Source: Bacteroidota bacterium
Lineage (GTDB): Bacteria; Bacteroidota; Bacteroidia; Cytophagales; Cyclobacteriaceae
Length of the DNA: 64,000 bases
Direction: 5' to 3'
Assembly: GCA_018266055.1 (NCBI GenBank)
Contig: JAFDYT010000005.1
Coordinates: 496,001 to 560,000 of the forward strand
In this document: piece by piece, positions 1 through 9,762 of the stretch
How the letters are laid out: every line of letters begins with the position of its first letter
Position numbering within the stretch: position 1 is the stretch's first letter
Position numbers and translations under genes: made by a program
The notes under the pieces: generated by a model
Databases searched by the model: none
Seen by the model: only the letters and a program-made list of their open reading frames with translations
Told to the model about the DNA's origin: nothing

Positions 1-1
1 C

Positions 2-2482
2 ACAGCCAACGCCTTCGCTTCTGCCTCGGCCCAAAACAATCTGGTCGTTAACCGCCTTGCCCCCGGCGGCGCTACTCTCTTTGATGATCACCACAACAAA
101 TTTTTTGAATACCGGGGAGCATATAAATTTCCGGCTCTTGCCGTGGTCAGCGCGGGCGTTGATCTTCAGAAAAATTATTGGCTGGGGTACTATTACAAAA
201 CAGGAGGAGCGCTGACTAAAATAGAATCCAGTCAGGATATTAAAACATGGACTTCGGAGAGCGGATTGCCCGGTGTATTGGCGATGACGCACTATAAAAA
301 TGAATTGTACCTCGCCACCTCCAACGGGATGTATGTGATGGATGCACAACATCGGCTTCACCGGATCCCTAACACTTCGGGATTCTATTATCGTACAGCT
401 ACAATTTGGATGAACGGGCAAGAGAAGCTTCTGGTATCGGACAATGACGGAGTAAAAGAATGGAACGGCACTTCGTTTAATCTCCTCTTTCCGGGCGTCG
501 GCGAGGGCTATGCCATTTTACAGACCAAGAGCAATCCCAACCGCTTAATCTTAAACGGAGGTACACGGACGTTGTCGCTGCTGTACCAAAACGGAAAATG
601 GAAAGAAGAATACGCATTGCCCTCTTTACAAAGGGAAGAAAAAATTCAGGAAACCCCCGGCGGTTTTATTTGGATAGATAGTGTCAGAATTGATACCAAA
701 CAAACTCCTTTCGGCATTGCAAATTTCTCATTGCGTGGGCTCCAGTCAATAGGAAGTCTTTCGGTAAGCCCGAAGGGAAATATTCTGCGAGGGAGCAGCA
801 ATGGAATATTTGAACTCGACGAGCAAAAAAAACAATTTTCGCTCTGGAAAGACCTCGGGCCGGAATTGTCGGATGGCTTTCATGATGTGTCACGCATTCT
901 TCGAATTTCCGACAGCAGTTACCTGATCAGTTCGGGCGATATACCATCCTCTGCTTCCATTGTCACGTTTTCCAAATCGGGCAAGTCGGTAGTGAGCGCA
1001 CCATTTAAAAGACTTCCGGAGAAGGGGCATATTGAATGTATGTGGGCCGACCGGGATGGTACGGTGTGGATCGGCGGCACGTTCGGGCTGATCATGTACA
1101 AGCCAGAGGGCGACACCAAAGTGTACGATCAACCTTTCAATTGCCTGATCCGAAAAATTAATATCGGCACTGACAGCACGGTGTTCATGGGCGGGTTGTT
1201 TCGTCAGTCGGTAGAAAAAATTCACCCGCGGTTAAGTTTCGAACGCAACCAGATACACTTTGAATTTGCCGCTCCATTCTTCGATAAAGAAGAAGAGACG
1301 CTTTACGCGTATCGTTTGAAAGGGCAAACCGAAACCTGGTCGGCGTGGGATAAAGTGTATTACAAAGAATTTAACAACATGGGGGAAGGTAGCTACACCT
1401 TTGAGGTAAAAGCCAAAAACATTTACGGCAAAGAAAGCCGGATCGCGTCGTGCTCGTTTGAGGTATTGCCTCCGTGGTACCGCACGTGGTGGAGTTATTC
1501 GCTCTATAGTATTGCCGGTTTTCTTTTTATGGCGGGTGTGGTTCGCTGGCGCACTGCCAGCCTTAGGAAGAAGCGCATGGAGCTGGAGAAAATTGTTTCT
1601 CAGCAAACAACTGAACTGCGTGAAAAAAATGAAAACCTCAATGGTGCCAACGAAGAATTGCGCTCTACCAATGAAGAATTAAACTCCACGATTGAAGAAT
1701 TGAACTCTACCAATGACAAATTGGTAACTACCCAAAAACAACTTGTGGCATCAGAAAAGATGGCTTCGCTTGGGCAGCTCACTGCAGGCATTGCCCACGA
1801 AATCAACAACCCCATTAACTTCATCTCCGGCGGAGTTCAGGCGCTCGACATTCTGCATAAAGAACTGTTTGATCAGGGAGCCACACTTAGTCCACAAGAA
1901 CTGGAAGAACGCAAACAGGAAATCGCCCAGCTCATGGGCAGCATGACCAACGGCGTCATGCGCACGGCTACGATCATTAAAAGCCTTCGTCAATTCTCAA
2001 GTCCTTCGGAGACAATCGGGGAAGAACCCGTTGACATCCATGAGTCTATCGAAAATGCGCTGTTGCTGCTGAGCAGCAAACTCACCGACGCACGTGTTGC
2101 CATTACTAAAGAGTGCACAGCTATTACCAAAGTGAAAGTCAACCCCGCTCAAATCAGTCAGGTGTTTATTAACCTGATTGACAACGCCATCTTTGCCTTA
2201 AGCGAAAAGAATGGAGACCGCACGATCCGCATTGGCACCTTAGAAAACGCAGGCAATATCATTATCATCATCGCCGACAACGGAGGCGGAATTCCGGAAG
2301 CTATTCAGCCCCGCATTTTTGAACCGTTTTATACCACCAAAGAAGTGGGCAAAGGAACCGGTCTAGGGCTTTTTATTTGTTATTCCATCATTCAGAAGCA
2401 TGGCGGAAACATTGCGTTTACCAGCGACCCGAACGGAACATCGTTTGAGATTTCGATTCCGACAGGGGAGCTGAAAGTGTAA
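2..2482 (+). CDS. Propeller/Y_Y_Y sensor histidine kinase, copy 1 (5' end outside window)
   Basis: The reading frame is open from base 2 and matches copy 3 (5861-9142) from its first codons, so the gene begins before the window; the GTG at 143 is only an internal codon. The visible part holds the end of a periplasmic beta-propeller (blade motif DGTVWIGG), a Y_Y_Y domain (the strand around YTFEVKAKN) and one membrane segment just before WRTASL. A heptad coiled coil at 1649-1732 follows, then the HisKA H-box (HEINNP) and a HATPase_c domain with N-box (NLIDNAIFAL), G1 (DNGGGIP), F-box (FEPFYTT) and G2 (GKGTGLGL). There is no receiver or AraC-type output domain, unlike the hybrid sensors of Bacteroides, so it must signal to a separate regulator, and none is adjacent. 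Ligand unknown; assignment to the family is firm. Confidence 0.93.
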   Translation, partial: TANAFASASAQNNLVVNRLAPGGATLFDDHHNKFFEYRGAYKFPALAVVSAGVDLQKNYWLGYYYKTGGALTKIESSQDIKTWTSESGLPGVLAMTHYKNELYLATSNGMYVMDAQHRLHRIPNTSGFYYRTATIWMNGQEKLLVSDNDGVKEWNGTSFNLLFPGVGEGYAILQTKSNPNRLILNGGTRTLSLLYQNGKWKEEYALPSLQREEKIQETPGGFIWIDSVRIDTKQTPFGIANFSLRGLQSIGSLSVSPKGNILRGSSNGIFELDEQKKQFSLWKDLGPELSDGFHDVSRILRISDSSYLISSGDIPSSASIVTFSKSGKSVVSAPFKRLPEKGHIECMWADRDGTVWIGGTFGLIMYKPEGDTKVYDQPFNCLIRKINIGTDSTVFMGGLFRQSVEKIHPRLSFERNQIHFEFAAPFFDKEEETLYAYRLKGQTETWSAWDKVYYKEFNNMGEGSYTFEVKAKNIYGKESRIASCSFEVLPPWYRTWWSYSLYSIAGFLFMAGVVRWRTASLRKKRMELEKIVSQQTTELREKNENLNGANEELRSTNEELNSTIEELNSTNDKLVTTQKQLVASEKMASLGQLTAGIAHEINNPINFISGGVQALDILHKELFDQGATLSPQELEERKQEIAQLMGSMTNGVMRTATIIKSLRQFSSPSETIGEEPVDIHESIENALLLLSSKLTDARVAITKECTAITKVKVNPAQISQVFINLIDNAIFALSEKNGDRTIRIGTLENAGNIIIIIADNGGGIPEAIQPRIFEPFYTTKEVGKGTGLGLFICYSIIQKHGGNIAFTSDPNGTSFEISIPTGELKV
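1649..1732 (+). repeat. Four 21-bp coiled-coil repeats in kinase copy 1
   Basis: Four consecutive in-frame 21-bp units encode the heptads NEELRST, NEELNST, IEELNST and NDKLVTT, between the membrane segment and the H-box. The paralogous kinases have three units (8333-8395) and two units (5036-5077) at the same place, so the signalling helix differs by exact heptad steps. Confidence 0.9.
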
Positions 2483-2578
2483 AGTAGAAAGTATATATAT
2501 ATAGTGTGCAGCGTATTCAATCAATTTAATACGTCGGAGATAAAGTGCGTGGTCGGGGTTAACACCAGAGGGTAGCAA

Positions 2579-5500
2579 ATGATAAGTAGTGATCGGTTTG
2601 AAATTAATTTTTTTTTGAAAAGTATGCGGTTGTCATTCATAGGTATTTTAGTGCTCATCAGTTCTGCGGGGTTTGCTCAAGTGGGGCTTCCACTTTTGCG
2701 CTCTTACAATAACTCTATCGGCGGCAGCAAATCTATTTTTAGTATCACACAAGACAAAAGAGGAATACTCTATTTCGCTATCGGTGAGGGATTAGTTCAG
2801 TACGACGGCGTAGAATTCACCACCTTCCCCAACATTTCGGCTTATGCTCTGGTGGCAGACGCCTCTGGGGTAATTTATATTTCGGGTACGAATGAGTTTG
2901 GCTTTCTGGAATCATCATCGGATGGTAAGATTCACTACAAAAGTCTCATGACCTTGCTGAATAGCCCAATAAAAATGGGAACAGCCAATAATATTTACGC
3001 CACCAAAGATTACGTGTACTGCATTGCCGGATCCATTGTACTCGAGTATAATAAAAAGAGTAATACGGTAATTTCATATTACGCAGGTAAGGGCTTAAAT
3101 TTTTTTAATGGATTTGTTAAAAACGATACGTTGTGGATTTCCATTTGTCATCAGGGGCTACGTTTCCTGAAAGATGGCAAAATATATAAAGCGCCAAGTG
3201 GCGATATGTTTGTGGAGTACCAATACGGTTGCATGAATTGCAGTCTTACGCTGGCCGATGACCGGCGCATACTGGCTTTTGGAAAAACATTAGTAAGGTA
3301 TTCTGATGGCAGCAAACCTCAGCAGTTCTTTCAGTTAAAGAGTAGTATCTTATCCCGTAGCCTCGTTCAGAATTCTCTCTCCGTAACTGACAATTACCAA
3401 CTTCTCACAACAGTTAATAAAGGAGCCATACTTTTTGATACGCTTGGCCAAGTACTTAACCGGTACTACGACAGCACAGGGCTTCAGGGAAATAATGTCA
3501 CCTATGCTTACGCCGATCGCACCCATAACATTTGGTTGGCTTTTGAAAACAATAAAAGACCACTCGCTAAAACTGAGCATGGACAAGACATTTGCCTGTG
3601 GGACAAAACGTCCAATTTAGATGGCGGTGTTCTTTCTATGATTCGTTTTCTTGGCGTAACGTACATTTCAACGGATGATGGTTTGTTTTACATCGACGAA
3701 GACGGTCATGTAATTCGATTTTCTGCCCCCTTGCAATTCACCAGATCGATGGAGGAATTTAAATCTGCTGACGGTGCTAAGTTGGTGACGGTAATGGACA
3801 ACAGTAGCATTTGGGTGATCGCAGGTGAGAAAGCCAGAAGAGTACACCAAGGTTTTGAGACTAACCAGATCAGCCAGTCGAAAACCAACCCGTCGCGACT
3901 TTATGTTTGTGACCAAATGAACCTTGGTTATTTACTTTTTGGCAATGGTCAATGGACTTATCATAAGATAACAAACCTCGCTGAAAATATGAGTTTGGTG
4001 GAAGCACCTGACGGATCGCTGTGGCTTAGTAGTTACAATAAATCTAAGTTGATGCACATCGTGCCGAAAGACAAGGGCAACTTGCTGGAGCCAAAAGCTA
4101 TTGTTCACTACACATCAAACGCTGGAATACCCGGCGAGTACTGTCAGCCGCTGCTGTTCAATAACCAGGTTCTGTTTGGAACCCGTACCGATATATACTT
4201 CTTCGATGAAAGGAGAAATGAGTTCATGCCGTGGCGCGAGGAAGGAAGTAAATTCCGCCAATGGCTCAGTGGCGCATCCGTTGTGGTTACAGATACGCTG
4301 AATCATGCAATCCACATGATCATCGATAAAAAATTGATAACGCTCTCAATTGATAAAAATGGCGATACAACGTTAATCGATAAACCCTACAAACGATTTC
4401 CCGACGTGGGTGGCATTTCAGACTTGTTTGTTGATGAAACGGGCGCCCTGTGGGCAACCGGGGTGGATGGTGTGATTCGGTATGATAAGACTAAAGATTT
4501 TAAAAACTACGATAAAGACTTCGAATGCATCATCCGAAAAATAGACATAGGCAAAGATAGCACTGTGTTTTGGGGAGGGCTTGATTCGAACGAACTGAGT
4601 CGGATAAAAATCGATCTTGATCGTGAGTTTGAAAAGATCGTGATCAAGTTTGCGGCACCGTTCTTCGACCGTGAAGAGGAGACTCTGTATTCGTATCAGC
4701 TCATTGGCCGCGATTCGCAATGGTCAGAGTGGAGCCGTCTTACCTCAAAAGAGTTTGACGACGATCTGTGGGAAGGTACTTACACCTTTGAGGTAAAAGC
4801 CAAAAACATTTACGGCAAAGAAAGCCGTATCGCATCGTGCTCGTTTGTCGTTTTGCCCCCGTGGTACCGCACGTGGTGGAGCTATTCGCTCTATGGCATT
4901 GGCAGTTTTCTTTTTATTGCGGGCGTGGTTCGCTGGCGCACGAACAACCTTCGAAAGAAGCGCATCGTGCTGGAGAAAATTATCTCTGAGAAGACGTCCG
5001 AACTACGCGTAAAAAATTTAGACCTTAACATGGCCATCGAAGAATTGCGCACTACCAATGAAAAACTGGTAACTACCCAAAAGCAGCTTGTTGTTTCAGA
5101 AAAGATGGCTTCGCTTGGCCAACTCACCGCAGGCATTGCCCACGAAATCAACAACCCCATTAACTTCATCTCAGGCGGAGTGCAGGCGCTTCACATTCTG
5201 CACCAGGAACTGTTTGATCAGGGTGCCCAATTTAGTCCCGAAGAATTGGAAGAACGCAAACAGGAAATCGCTCAACTTATGGGCAGCATGACCAATGGCG
5301 TGATGCGCACAGCCACGATTATTAAAACTCTGCGTCAATTCTCCAGTCCTTCCGAGACGATTGAGGAAGAACCCGTGGACATCCACGAGTCTATCGAAAA
5401 TGCACTGTTGCTGCTGGGCAGCAAACTCACCGATGCGCGGGTGGTCATTATTAAAGAGTGCACAGCTATTACCAAAGTCAAAGTCAACGCGGCTCAAATC

Positions 5501-5845
5501 AGTCAGGTATTTATTAACCTGATTGACAACGCTATCTTTGCCTTATCTGACAAGAATGGGGATCGCATTGTTCGCATCCGCACGTTCGAAAACGCCGACA
5601 ATTTAATCGTCACCATCGCCGACAATGGCGGAGGAATTCCCGAAGCTGTTCAGCCCCGCATCTTTGAACCGTTTTATACTACTAAAGTAGTAGGCAAAGG
5701 AACGGGCCTCGGGCTTTTCATTTGTTATTCCATCATTCAGAAGCACGGCGGAACAATCACGTTTACCAGCAACTCAAACGGAACGACGTTCGAGATTTCG
5801 ATTCCAATAGGCGGGAGAGCAGAAAGTTTAAAGAAGAAAGTATAA
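2579..5845 (+). CDS. Propeller/Y_Y_Y sensor histidine kinase, copy 2
   Basis: This is a full-length paralogue of its neighbours, 1088 residues from ATG 2579. A second ATG at 2624 would begin directly with a cleavable signal peptide (MRLSFIGILVLISSAGFA), so the shorter start is a real alternative. Domain order is signal peptide, periplasmic beta-propeller to about residue 690, Y_Y_Y domain (~690-760), membrane segment (~763-785), short two-heptad coiled coil, HisKA with H-box His near 855, and HATPase_c to the end. The propeller sequence is clearly diverged from copies 1 and 3, whereas the cytoplasmic half is nearly the same in all three. This fits different ligands feeding a common kinase module (inference). 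No regulator gene is adjacent. Confidence 0.93.
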   Translation: MISSDRFEINFFLKSMRLSFIGILVLISSAGFAQVGLPLLRSYNNSIGGSKSIFSITQDKRGILYFAIGEGLVQYDGVEFTTFPNISAYALVADASGVIYISGTNEFGFLESSSDGKIHYKSLMTLLNSPIKMGTANNIYATKDYVYCIAGSIVLEYNKKSNTVISYYAGKGLNFFNGFVKNDTLWISICHQGLRFLKDGKIYKAPSGDMFVEYQYGCMNCSLTLADDRRILAFGKTLVRYSDGSKPQQFFQLKSSILSRSLVQNSLSVTDNYQLLTTVNKGAILFDTLGQVLNRYYDSTGLQGNNVTYAYADRTHNIWLAFENNKRPLAKTEHGQDICLWDKTSNLDGGVLSMIRFLGVTYISTDDGLFYIDEDGHVIRFSAPLQFTRSMEEFKSADGAKLVTVMDNSSIWVIAGEKARRVHQGFETNQISQSKTNPSRLYVCDQMNLGYLLFGNGQWTYHKITNLAENMSLVEAPDGSLWLSSYNKSKLMHIVPKDKGNLLEPKAIVHYTSNAGIPGEYCQPLLFNNQVLFGTRTDIYFFDERRNEFMPWREEGSKFRQWLSGASVVVTDTLNHAIHMIIDKKLITLSIDKNGDTTLIDKPYKRFPDVGGISDLFVDETGALWATGVDGVIRYDKTKDFKNYDKDFECIIRKIDIGKDSTVFWGGLDSNELSRIKIDLDREFEKIVIKFAAPFFDREEETLYSYQLIGRDSQWSEWSRLTSKEFDDDLWEGTYTFEVKAKNIYGKESRIASCSFVVLPPWYRTWWSYSLYGIGSFLFIAGVVRWRTNNLRKKRIVLEKIISEKTSELRVKNLDLNMAIEELRTTNEKLVTTQKQLVVSEKMASLGQLTAGIAHEINNPINFISGGVQALHILHQELFDQGAQFSPEELEERKQEIAQLMGSMTNGVMRTATIIKTLRQFSSPSETIEEEPVDIHESIENALLLLGSKLTDARVVIIKECTAITKVKVNAAQISQVFINLIDNAIFALSDKNGDRIVRIRTFENADNLIVTIADNGGGIPEAVQPRIFEPFYTTKVVGKGTGLGLFICYSIIQKHGGTITFTSNSNGTTFEISIPIGGRAESLKKKV
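5036..5077 (+). repeat. Two 21-bp coiled-coil repeats in kinase copy 2
   Basis: Two heptad units (IEELRTT, NEKLVTT) sit at the position that carries four units in copy 1 and three in copy 3. Counting residues from the WRT after the membrane segment to the end of the repeats gives 48 here, against 62 and 55. Confidence 0.88.
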
Positions 5846-5860
5846 AGTATAAAGAAGGTA

Positions 5861-8800
5861 ATGTATTCAATCGCACCAGACTCCATGAATTTCCTACACC
5901 CTATGGTACACCATCTCCGGCGAATAATCGCCTTACTTATGTTCAGCGCAGGCTGCATTTCGTCACTTGCGCAAAGTGCTGATCCTGAAACAGTCGCCCA
6001 AACCATTGAGCCGTCGCCATTGCTCAGGCATTACGATATAAACCTTGACCAATTCACCTCTGTTTGGGACATCCTGCCGTCGCCCAGCGGTACGCTGCTT
6101 CTGGCCGGCGATTTTTTGCTGTGTGAATACGACGGGCACCAGTTTAGAAAGCTGATGGCACCCGCGGCATTTACCATGGCGATGGATCCGCATGACAGCA
6201 CCATTTACATTGGAATTAAAAATGCGATAGGCTTTTTAACACAGAACGAGCAGGGGCAGATTGGGCTTCATACACTAAACCATTTGCTTCCCGATTCGAT
6301 ACGAATTGAGGAGGTACGGCATGTGGTCGTGGCAAAAAACAAAGTCTTCTTCTTAGGGGGCACTCAGGTTTACACCTACGACAAGCACAATCGCACGTGT
6401 GAAGTTTACGATTTCAAGAGCTCAATCCGAAAAGGTTTTGCGGTTGGCGATTCTCTGTTTGTGGCTGACCACGTAAATGGCTTGCAAATACTTTATAACA
6501 ATACCGCCACGATGGCACCTTTTGGCGATTTTTTTAAAGGCAGCTACCTGCAGAGCGCACTGGAGCTTCCTTCGGGTCTTCATCTCCTCGGGTGGAAGGA
6601 GTTGATTCTTTACGATCATACCGGCAAAGCTGCTCCTACTCTCTACAAGCTTCACTCGGGTAATACTAATATTTCTACTAACGCCTACGCTTCTTCCTCT
6701 GCCACCGCTCAAAATCACCTGCTTGTGCATGATATTGTGCCCGGCGGAGCTACCCTTATCGATGACAACCAAAACAAACTATTTGAGTACCATGGCGCGA
6801 ATAAGTACCCCGCCGCTGATCTGATCAGTACGTGCTTTGATCAACAAAAAAATTATTGGATGGGGTACTATTTCAAAACCGGGGGAGCACTGACCAAATT
6901 CGAATCGAGCCAGGATATTAAGATATGGACAAACGATAATGGATTGCCCAGTGTAATGGGGATTACGTGGTATAAGAATGAATTGTACCTCGCTACCGCC
7001 AACGGGATGTATGCGATGGATGCACGACATCGCCTTCGCCGCATCGCTAATACTTCAGGATCGTATTATAAGATTGCAACCATTTGGGTAAACGGGCAAG
7101 AGAAACTTCTGGTGTCTGACAAAGAGGGATTGAAAGAATGGAATGGCACTTCATTTAATCTCCTCATTCCCGGCACAGACGAGGGCTTCAACATTTTTCA
7201 GACCAGAAGCAATCCCTACCGGTTAATTCTAAACGGAAATGTGCATTCATTTTCGTTGTTATACCAAAACGGAAAATGGAAGGAAGAATTTTCATTTCCT
7301 CCGATACAAAGAGATGATAATATCCAGGAAACTTCTGGTGGTATAATTTGGATAGGTGACGCCAGAATTGATACCAAGCGGATTCCGTTTAACATTACGT
7401 ATTTTACCATGCCCAAGCTTAAGTCAACTCTAATGGGAAACCTTTCGGTTAGCCCGAGGGGAACTATTCTGCGTGCAACGTACGAGGGAGTCTACGAACT
7501 AGACGAACAAAAAAAGCAATATTCGCTCTGGAAAGAGCTCGGGCCGGAGTTGTCAGATGGCTTTCATGATTTGTCACGCATTTACCGAATTTCTGATAGC
7601 AGCTACCTGATCGGTTCGGAGGGCAATGCCTCCAATACTTTAATTGTTACGTTTTCGAAATCTGGTTATTCGGTAGTCAGTGCACCGTTTAAAAGACTTC
7701 CCTCAGCCGGACATACTGAATGTGAGTGGGCTGACCAGGATGGTACCGTGTGGCTTGGCGGCTCTTTCGGACTAATCATGTACAGCCCCTTGGCTAGTAA
7801 CAAAGTGTATGACCAGCCTTTCAACTGTTTGATCCGAAAAATTAATATCGGAACTGACAGCACGGTGTTCATGGGCGGGCTGTTTCGTCAGTCGGTAGAA
7901 AAAATTCATCCGCGGCTACCTTTTGAAAGCAATCAGATTCACTTTGAATTTGCTGCCCCATTCTTTGATAAAGAAGAAGAGACACTTTATTCGTATCGCT
8001 TGAAAGGGCAAACCGAAACCTGGTCGGCGTGGGATAAAGTGTATTATAAGGAGTTTAACAGTATTGGAGAAGGCAATTACACCTTTGAGGTAAAAGCCAA
8101 AAACATTTACGGCAAGGAAAGCCGGATCGCGTCGTGCTCGTTTGAGGTATTACCCCCGTGGTACCGAAGCTGGTGGAGTTATTCGCTTTATGGCATCGCC
8201 GGTTTTGTTTTTATCGCGGGTGTGGTTCGCTGGCGCACCACCAGCCTGAGGATGAAGCGCATGGAGCTGGAGAAAATTGTCTCTGAGAAAACAACCGAAC
8301 TGCGTGTAAAAAACAAAGATCTTAATGGGGCTAACGAAGAATTACGCTCTACCATTGAGGAACTGAACGCCACCAATGAAAAACTGATCACCACTCAAAA
8401 ACAACTTGTGGTTTCAGAAAAGATGGCTTCGCTTGGGCAGCTCACCGCAGGCATTGCCCACGAAATCAACAATCCCATAAACTTCATCTCCGGCGGAGTT
8501 CAGGCGCTTGACATTCTGCATAAGGAATTGTTTGATCAGGGAGCCTCGCTTAGTCCACAGGAAATAGAGGAACGCAAACAGGAAATTGCTCAGCTCATGG
8601 GTAGCATGACCAACGGCGTGATGCGCACGGCTACGATTATTAAAAGTCTCCGTCAATTCTCAAGTCCCTCCGAGACTATTGCGGAAGAACCCGTAGACAT
8701 CCACGAGTCCATCGAAAATGCGCTGTTGCTGCTGGGTAGCAAACTCGCCGACGCTCACGTTGCCATTACTAAAGAGTGCACAGCTATTACCAAAGTCAAA

Positions 8801-9142
8801 GTCAACCCCGCTCAAATCAGTCAGGTGTTTATTAACCTGATTGACAACGCCATCTTTGCGTTAAGCGAAAAGAATCGAGAGCGCATCATCCGCATCCGCA
8901 CGTTTGAAAACGCTGACAATATCATCATCACCATCGCCGACAACGGCGGAGGAATTCCCGAAGCTGTTCAGCCCCGCATCTTTGAACCGTTTTACACCAC
9001 CAAAGAAGTGGGCAAAGGAACTGGCCTCGGACTTTTTATTAGCTATTCCATCGTTCAGAAGCATGGCGGAACAATCACCTTCACCAGTAACTCAAACGGA
9101 ACAACGTTTGAGATTACAATTCCGAAGGGGGGAGTGAGTTGA
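5861..9142 (+). CDS. Propeller/Y_Y_Y sensor histidine kinase, copy 3
   Basis: This third tandem paralogue has 1093 residues from ATG 5861 and lies 15 bp after copy 2, so the two are probably co-transcribed. Later ATGs at 5885 and 5903 could also serve, because the hydrophobic signal stretch (IIALLMFSAGCISSLAQ) starts near residue 21. It has the same order as copy 2: propeller, Y_Y_Y, membrane segment just before Trp 791, three-heptad coiled coil, H-box His near 867, and HATPase_c with GKGTGLGL. Its propeller is much closer to copy 1 than to copy 2; the blades with SSQDIK, GPELSDGFHD and NCLIRKINIGTDS are almost shared. Copies 1 and 3 therefore look like the more recent duplicates. Confidence 0.93.
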   Translation: MYSIAPDSMNFLHPMVHHLRRIIALLMFSAGCISSLAQSADPETVAQTIEPSPLLRHYDINLDQFTSVWDILPSPSGTLLLAGDFLLCEYDGHQFRKLMAPAAFTMAMDPHDSTIYIGIKNAIGFLTQNEQGQIGLHTLNHLLPDSIRIEEVRHVVVAKNKVFFLGGTQVYTYDKHNRTCEVYDFKSSIRKGFAVGDSLFVADHVNGLQILYNNTATMAPFGDFFKGSYLQSALELPSGLHLLGWKELILYDHTGKAAPTLYKLHSGNTNISTNAYASSSATAQNHLLVHDIVPGGATLIDDNQNKLFEYHGANKYPAADLISTCFDQQKNYWMGYYFKTGGALTKFESSQDIKIWTNDNGLPSVMGITWYKNELYLATANGMYAMDARHRLRRIANTSGSYYKIATIWVNGQEKLLVSDKEGLKEWNGTSFNLLIPGTDEGFNIFQTRSNPYRLILNGNVHSFSLLYQNGKWKEEFSFPPIQRDDNIQETSGGIIWIGDARIDTKRIPFNITYFTMPKLKSTLMGNLSVSPRGTILRATYEGVYELDEQKKQYSLWKELGPELSDGFHDLSRIYRISDSSYLIGSEGNASNTLIVTFSKSGYSVVSAPFKRLPSAGHTECEWADQDGTVWLGGSFGLIMYSPLASNKVYDQPFNCLIRKINIGTDSTVFMGGLFRQSVEKIHPRLPFESNQIHFEFAAPFFDKEEETLYSYRLKGQTETWSAWDKVYYKEFNSIGEGNYTFEVKAKNIYGKESRIASCSFEVLPPWYRSWWSYSLYGIAGFVFIAGVVRWRTTSLRMKRMELEKIVSEKTTELRVKNKDLNGANEELRSTIEELNATNEKLITTQKQLVVSEKMASLGQLTAGIAHEINNPINFISGGVQALDILHKELFDQGASLSPQEIEERKQEIAQLMGSMTNGVMRTATIIKSLRQFSSPSETIAEEPVDIHESIENALLLLGSKLADAHVAITKECTAITKVKVNPAQISQVFINLIDNAIFALSEKNRERIIRIRTFENADNIIITIADNGGGIPEAVQPRIFEPFYTTKEVGKGTGLGLFISYSIVQKHGGTITFTSNSNGTTFEITIPKGGVS
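8333..8395 (+). repeat. Three 21-bp coiled-coil repeats in kinase copy 3
   Basis: Three heptads (NEELRST, IEELNAT, NEKLITT) lie between the membrane segment and the HisKA domain, intermediate between copies 1 and 2. Confidence 0.88.
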
Positions 9143-9147
9143 TAGTG

Positions 9148-9168
9148 TATAGAATATAGAATATAGAA
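9148..9168 (+). repeat. Three copies of TATAGAA after kinase copy 3
   Basis: A perfect 3 x 7-bp direct repeat lies a few bases past the stop codon. Related AT-rich 7-bp patterns (AAAGTAT/TATAAAG) follow copy 2 near 5840-5852, and an AAAGTA-rich stretch follows copy 1. These short repeats may mark the duplication joints. Confidence 0.7.
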
Positions 9169-9263
9169 TAAATCTTTGCTCCATGGCTGTGAATTTCTTG
9201 AAGATCACATTTTGCATCAGCACCAACAAAAAAGACTGGCTGCCGGAATTCAATTCATTATGA

Positions 9264-9731
9264 TCAAACTCCAAACTGACGTAAATGATGATCCATGTGC
9301 TTATAGGCTGCTATGCCCCACTCACGTGTTGAAATGTTCCCAAAGGCTGGATGCGTCAGGGTCATTGGTTTTTTGTGTTGCGGAAACATTTGGATGATTT
9401 GGATGAACTCCTCGCGCAGCTCTGCAAAGTGGGTATCATCTGTTTTTCCCTTTGTAATGTTTCGTGGTTCACTCCGGATTCCTCTTTTAAAATGTGGTGC
9501 GAAGTAAAGCGCTATAATTCGCAGTAGGTATTGTTTGACCGCGGTCTTCTTCTTTCCCCTGCCTTCGGTAAGAATTTGTCGGTTGCAAATATTGCAGTGA
9601 AGCAACATCTCGGTTGCGGTCATTTCACCCCAACGTTGAAGGTGTGCGGGTGTAAGATTGTTCACACGATTAATAAGTTCATCGCCAACGGATTTTTCCA
9701 ATAAATTTCTTTTCATAAGGATGTCATTCAT
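9264..9731 (-). CDS. DUF1569 (DinB-like) protein
   Basis: A 155-residue soluble protein. The His in LLHCN near residue 45 and the C-terminal HMDHHLRQFG are the conserved metal-ligand-type positions of the DUF1569 family, a DinB/YfiT-like four-helix bundle. The family function is not established; related DinB-fold proteins include thiol-dependent metalloenzymes. The gene stands alone, facing the kinase array, with the amidohydrolase gene ending just upstream on the same strand at 9763. ATG 9731 is the first in-frame start; a second ATG lies five codons on. Confidence 0.8.
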   Translation of the reverse strand: MNDILMKRNLLEKSVGDELINRVNNLTPAHLQRWGEMTATEMLLHCNICNRQILTEGRGKKKTAVKQYLLRIIALYFAPHFKRGIRSEPRNITKGKTDDTHFAELREEFIQIIQMFPQHKKPMTLTHPAFGNISTREWGIAAYKHMDHHLRQFGV

Positions 9732-9762
9732 AATGGATGGTCTGTATTAATTGAAACAAATC

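Noticed and set aside
1649-1732. Short regular repeats considered as a CRISPR-like array
   Set aside because: The units are contiguous, in frame and encode heptads; there are no spacers.
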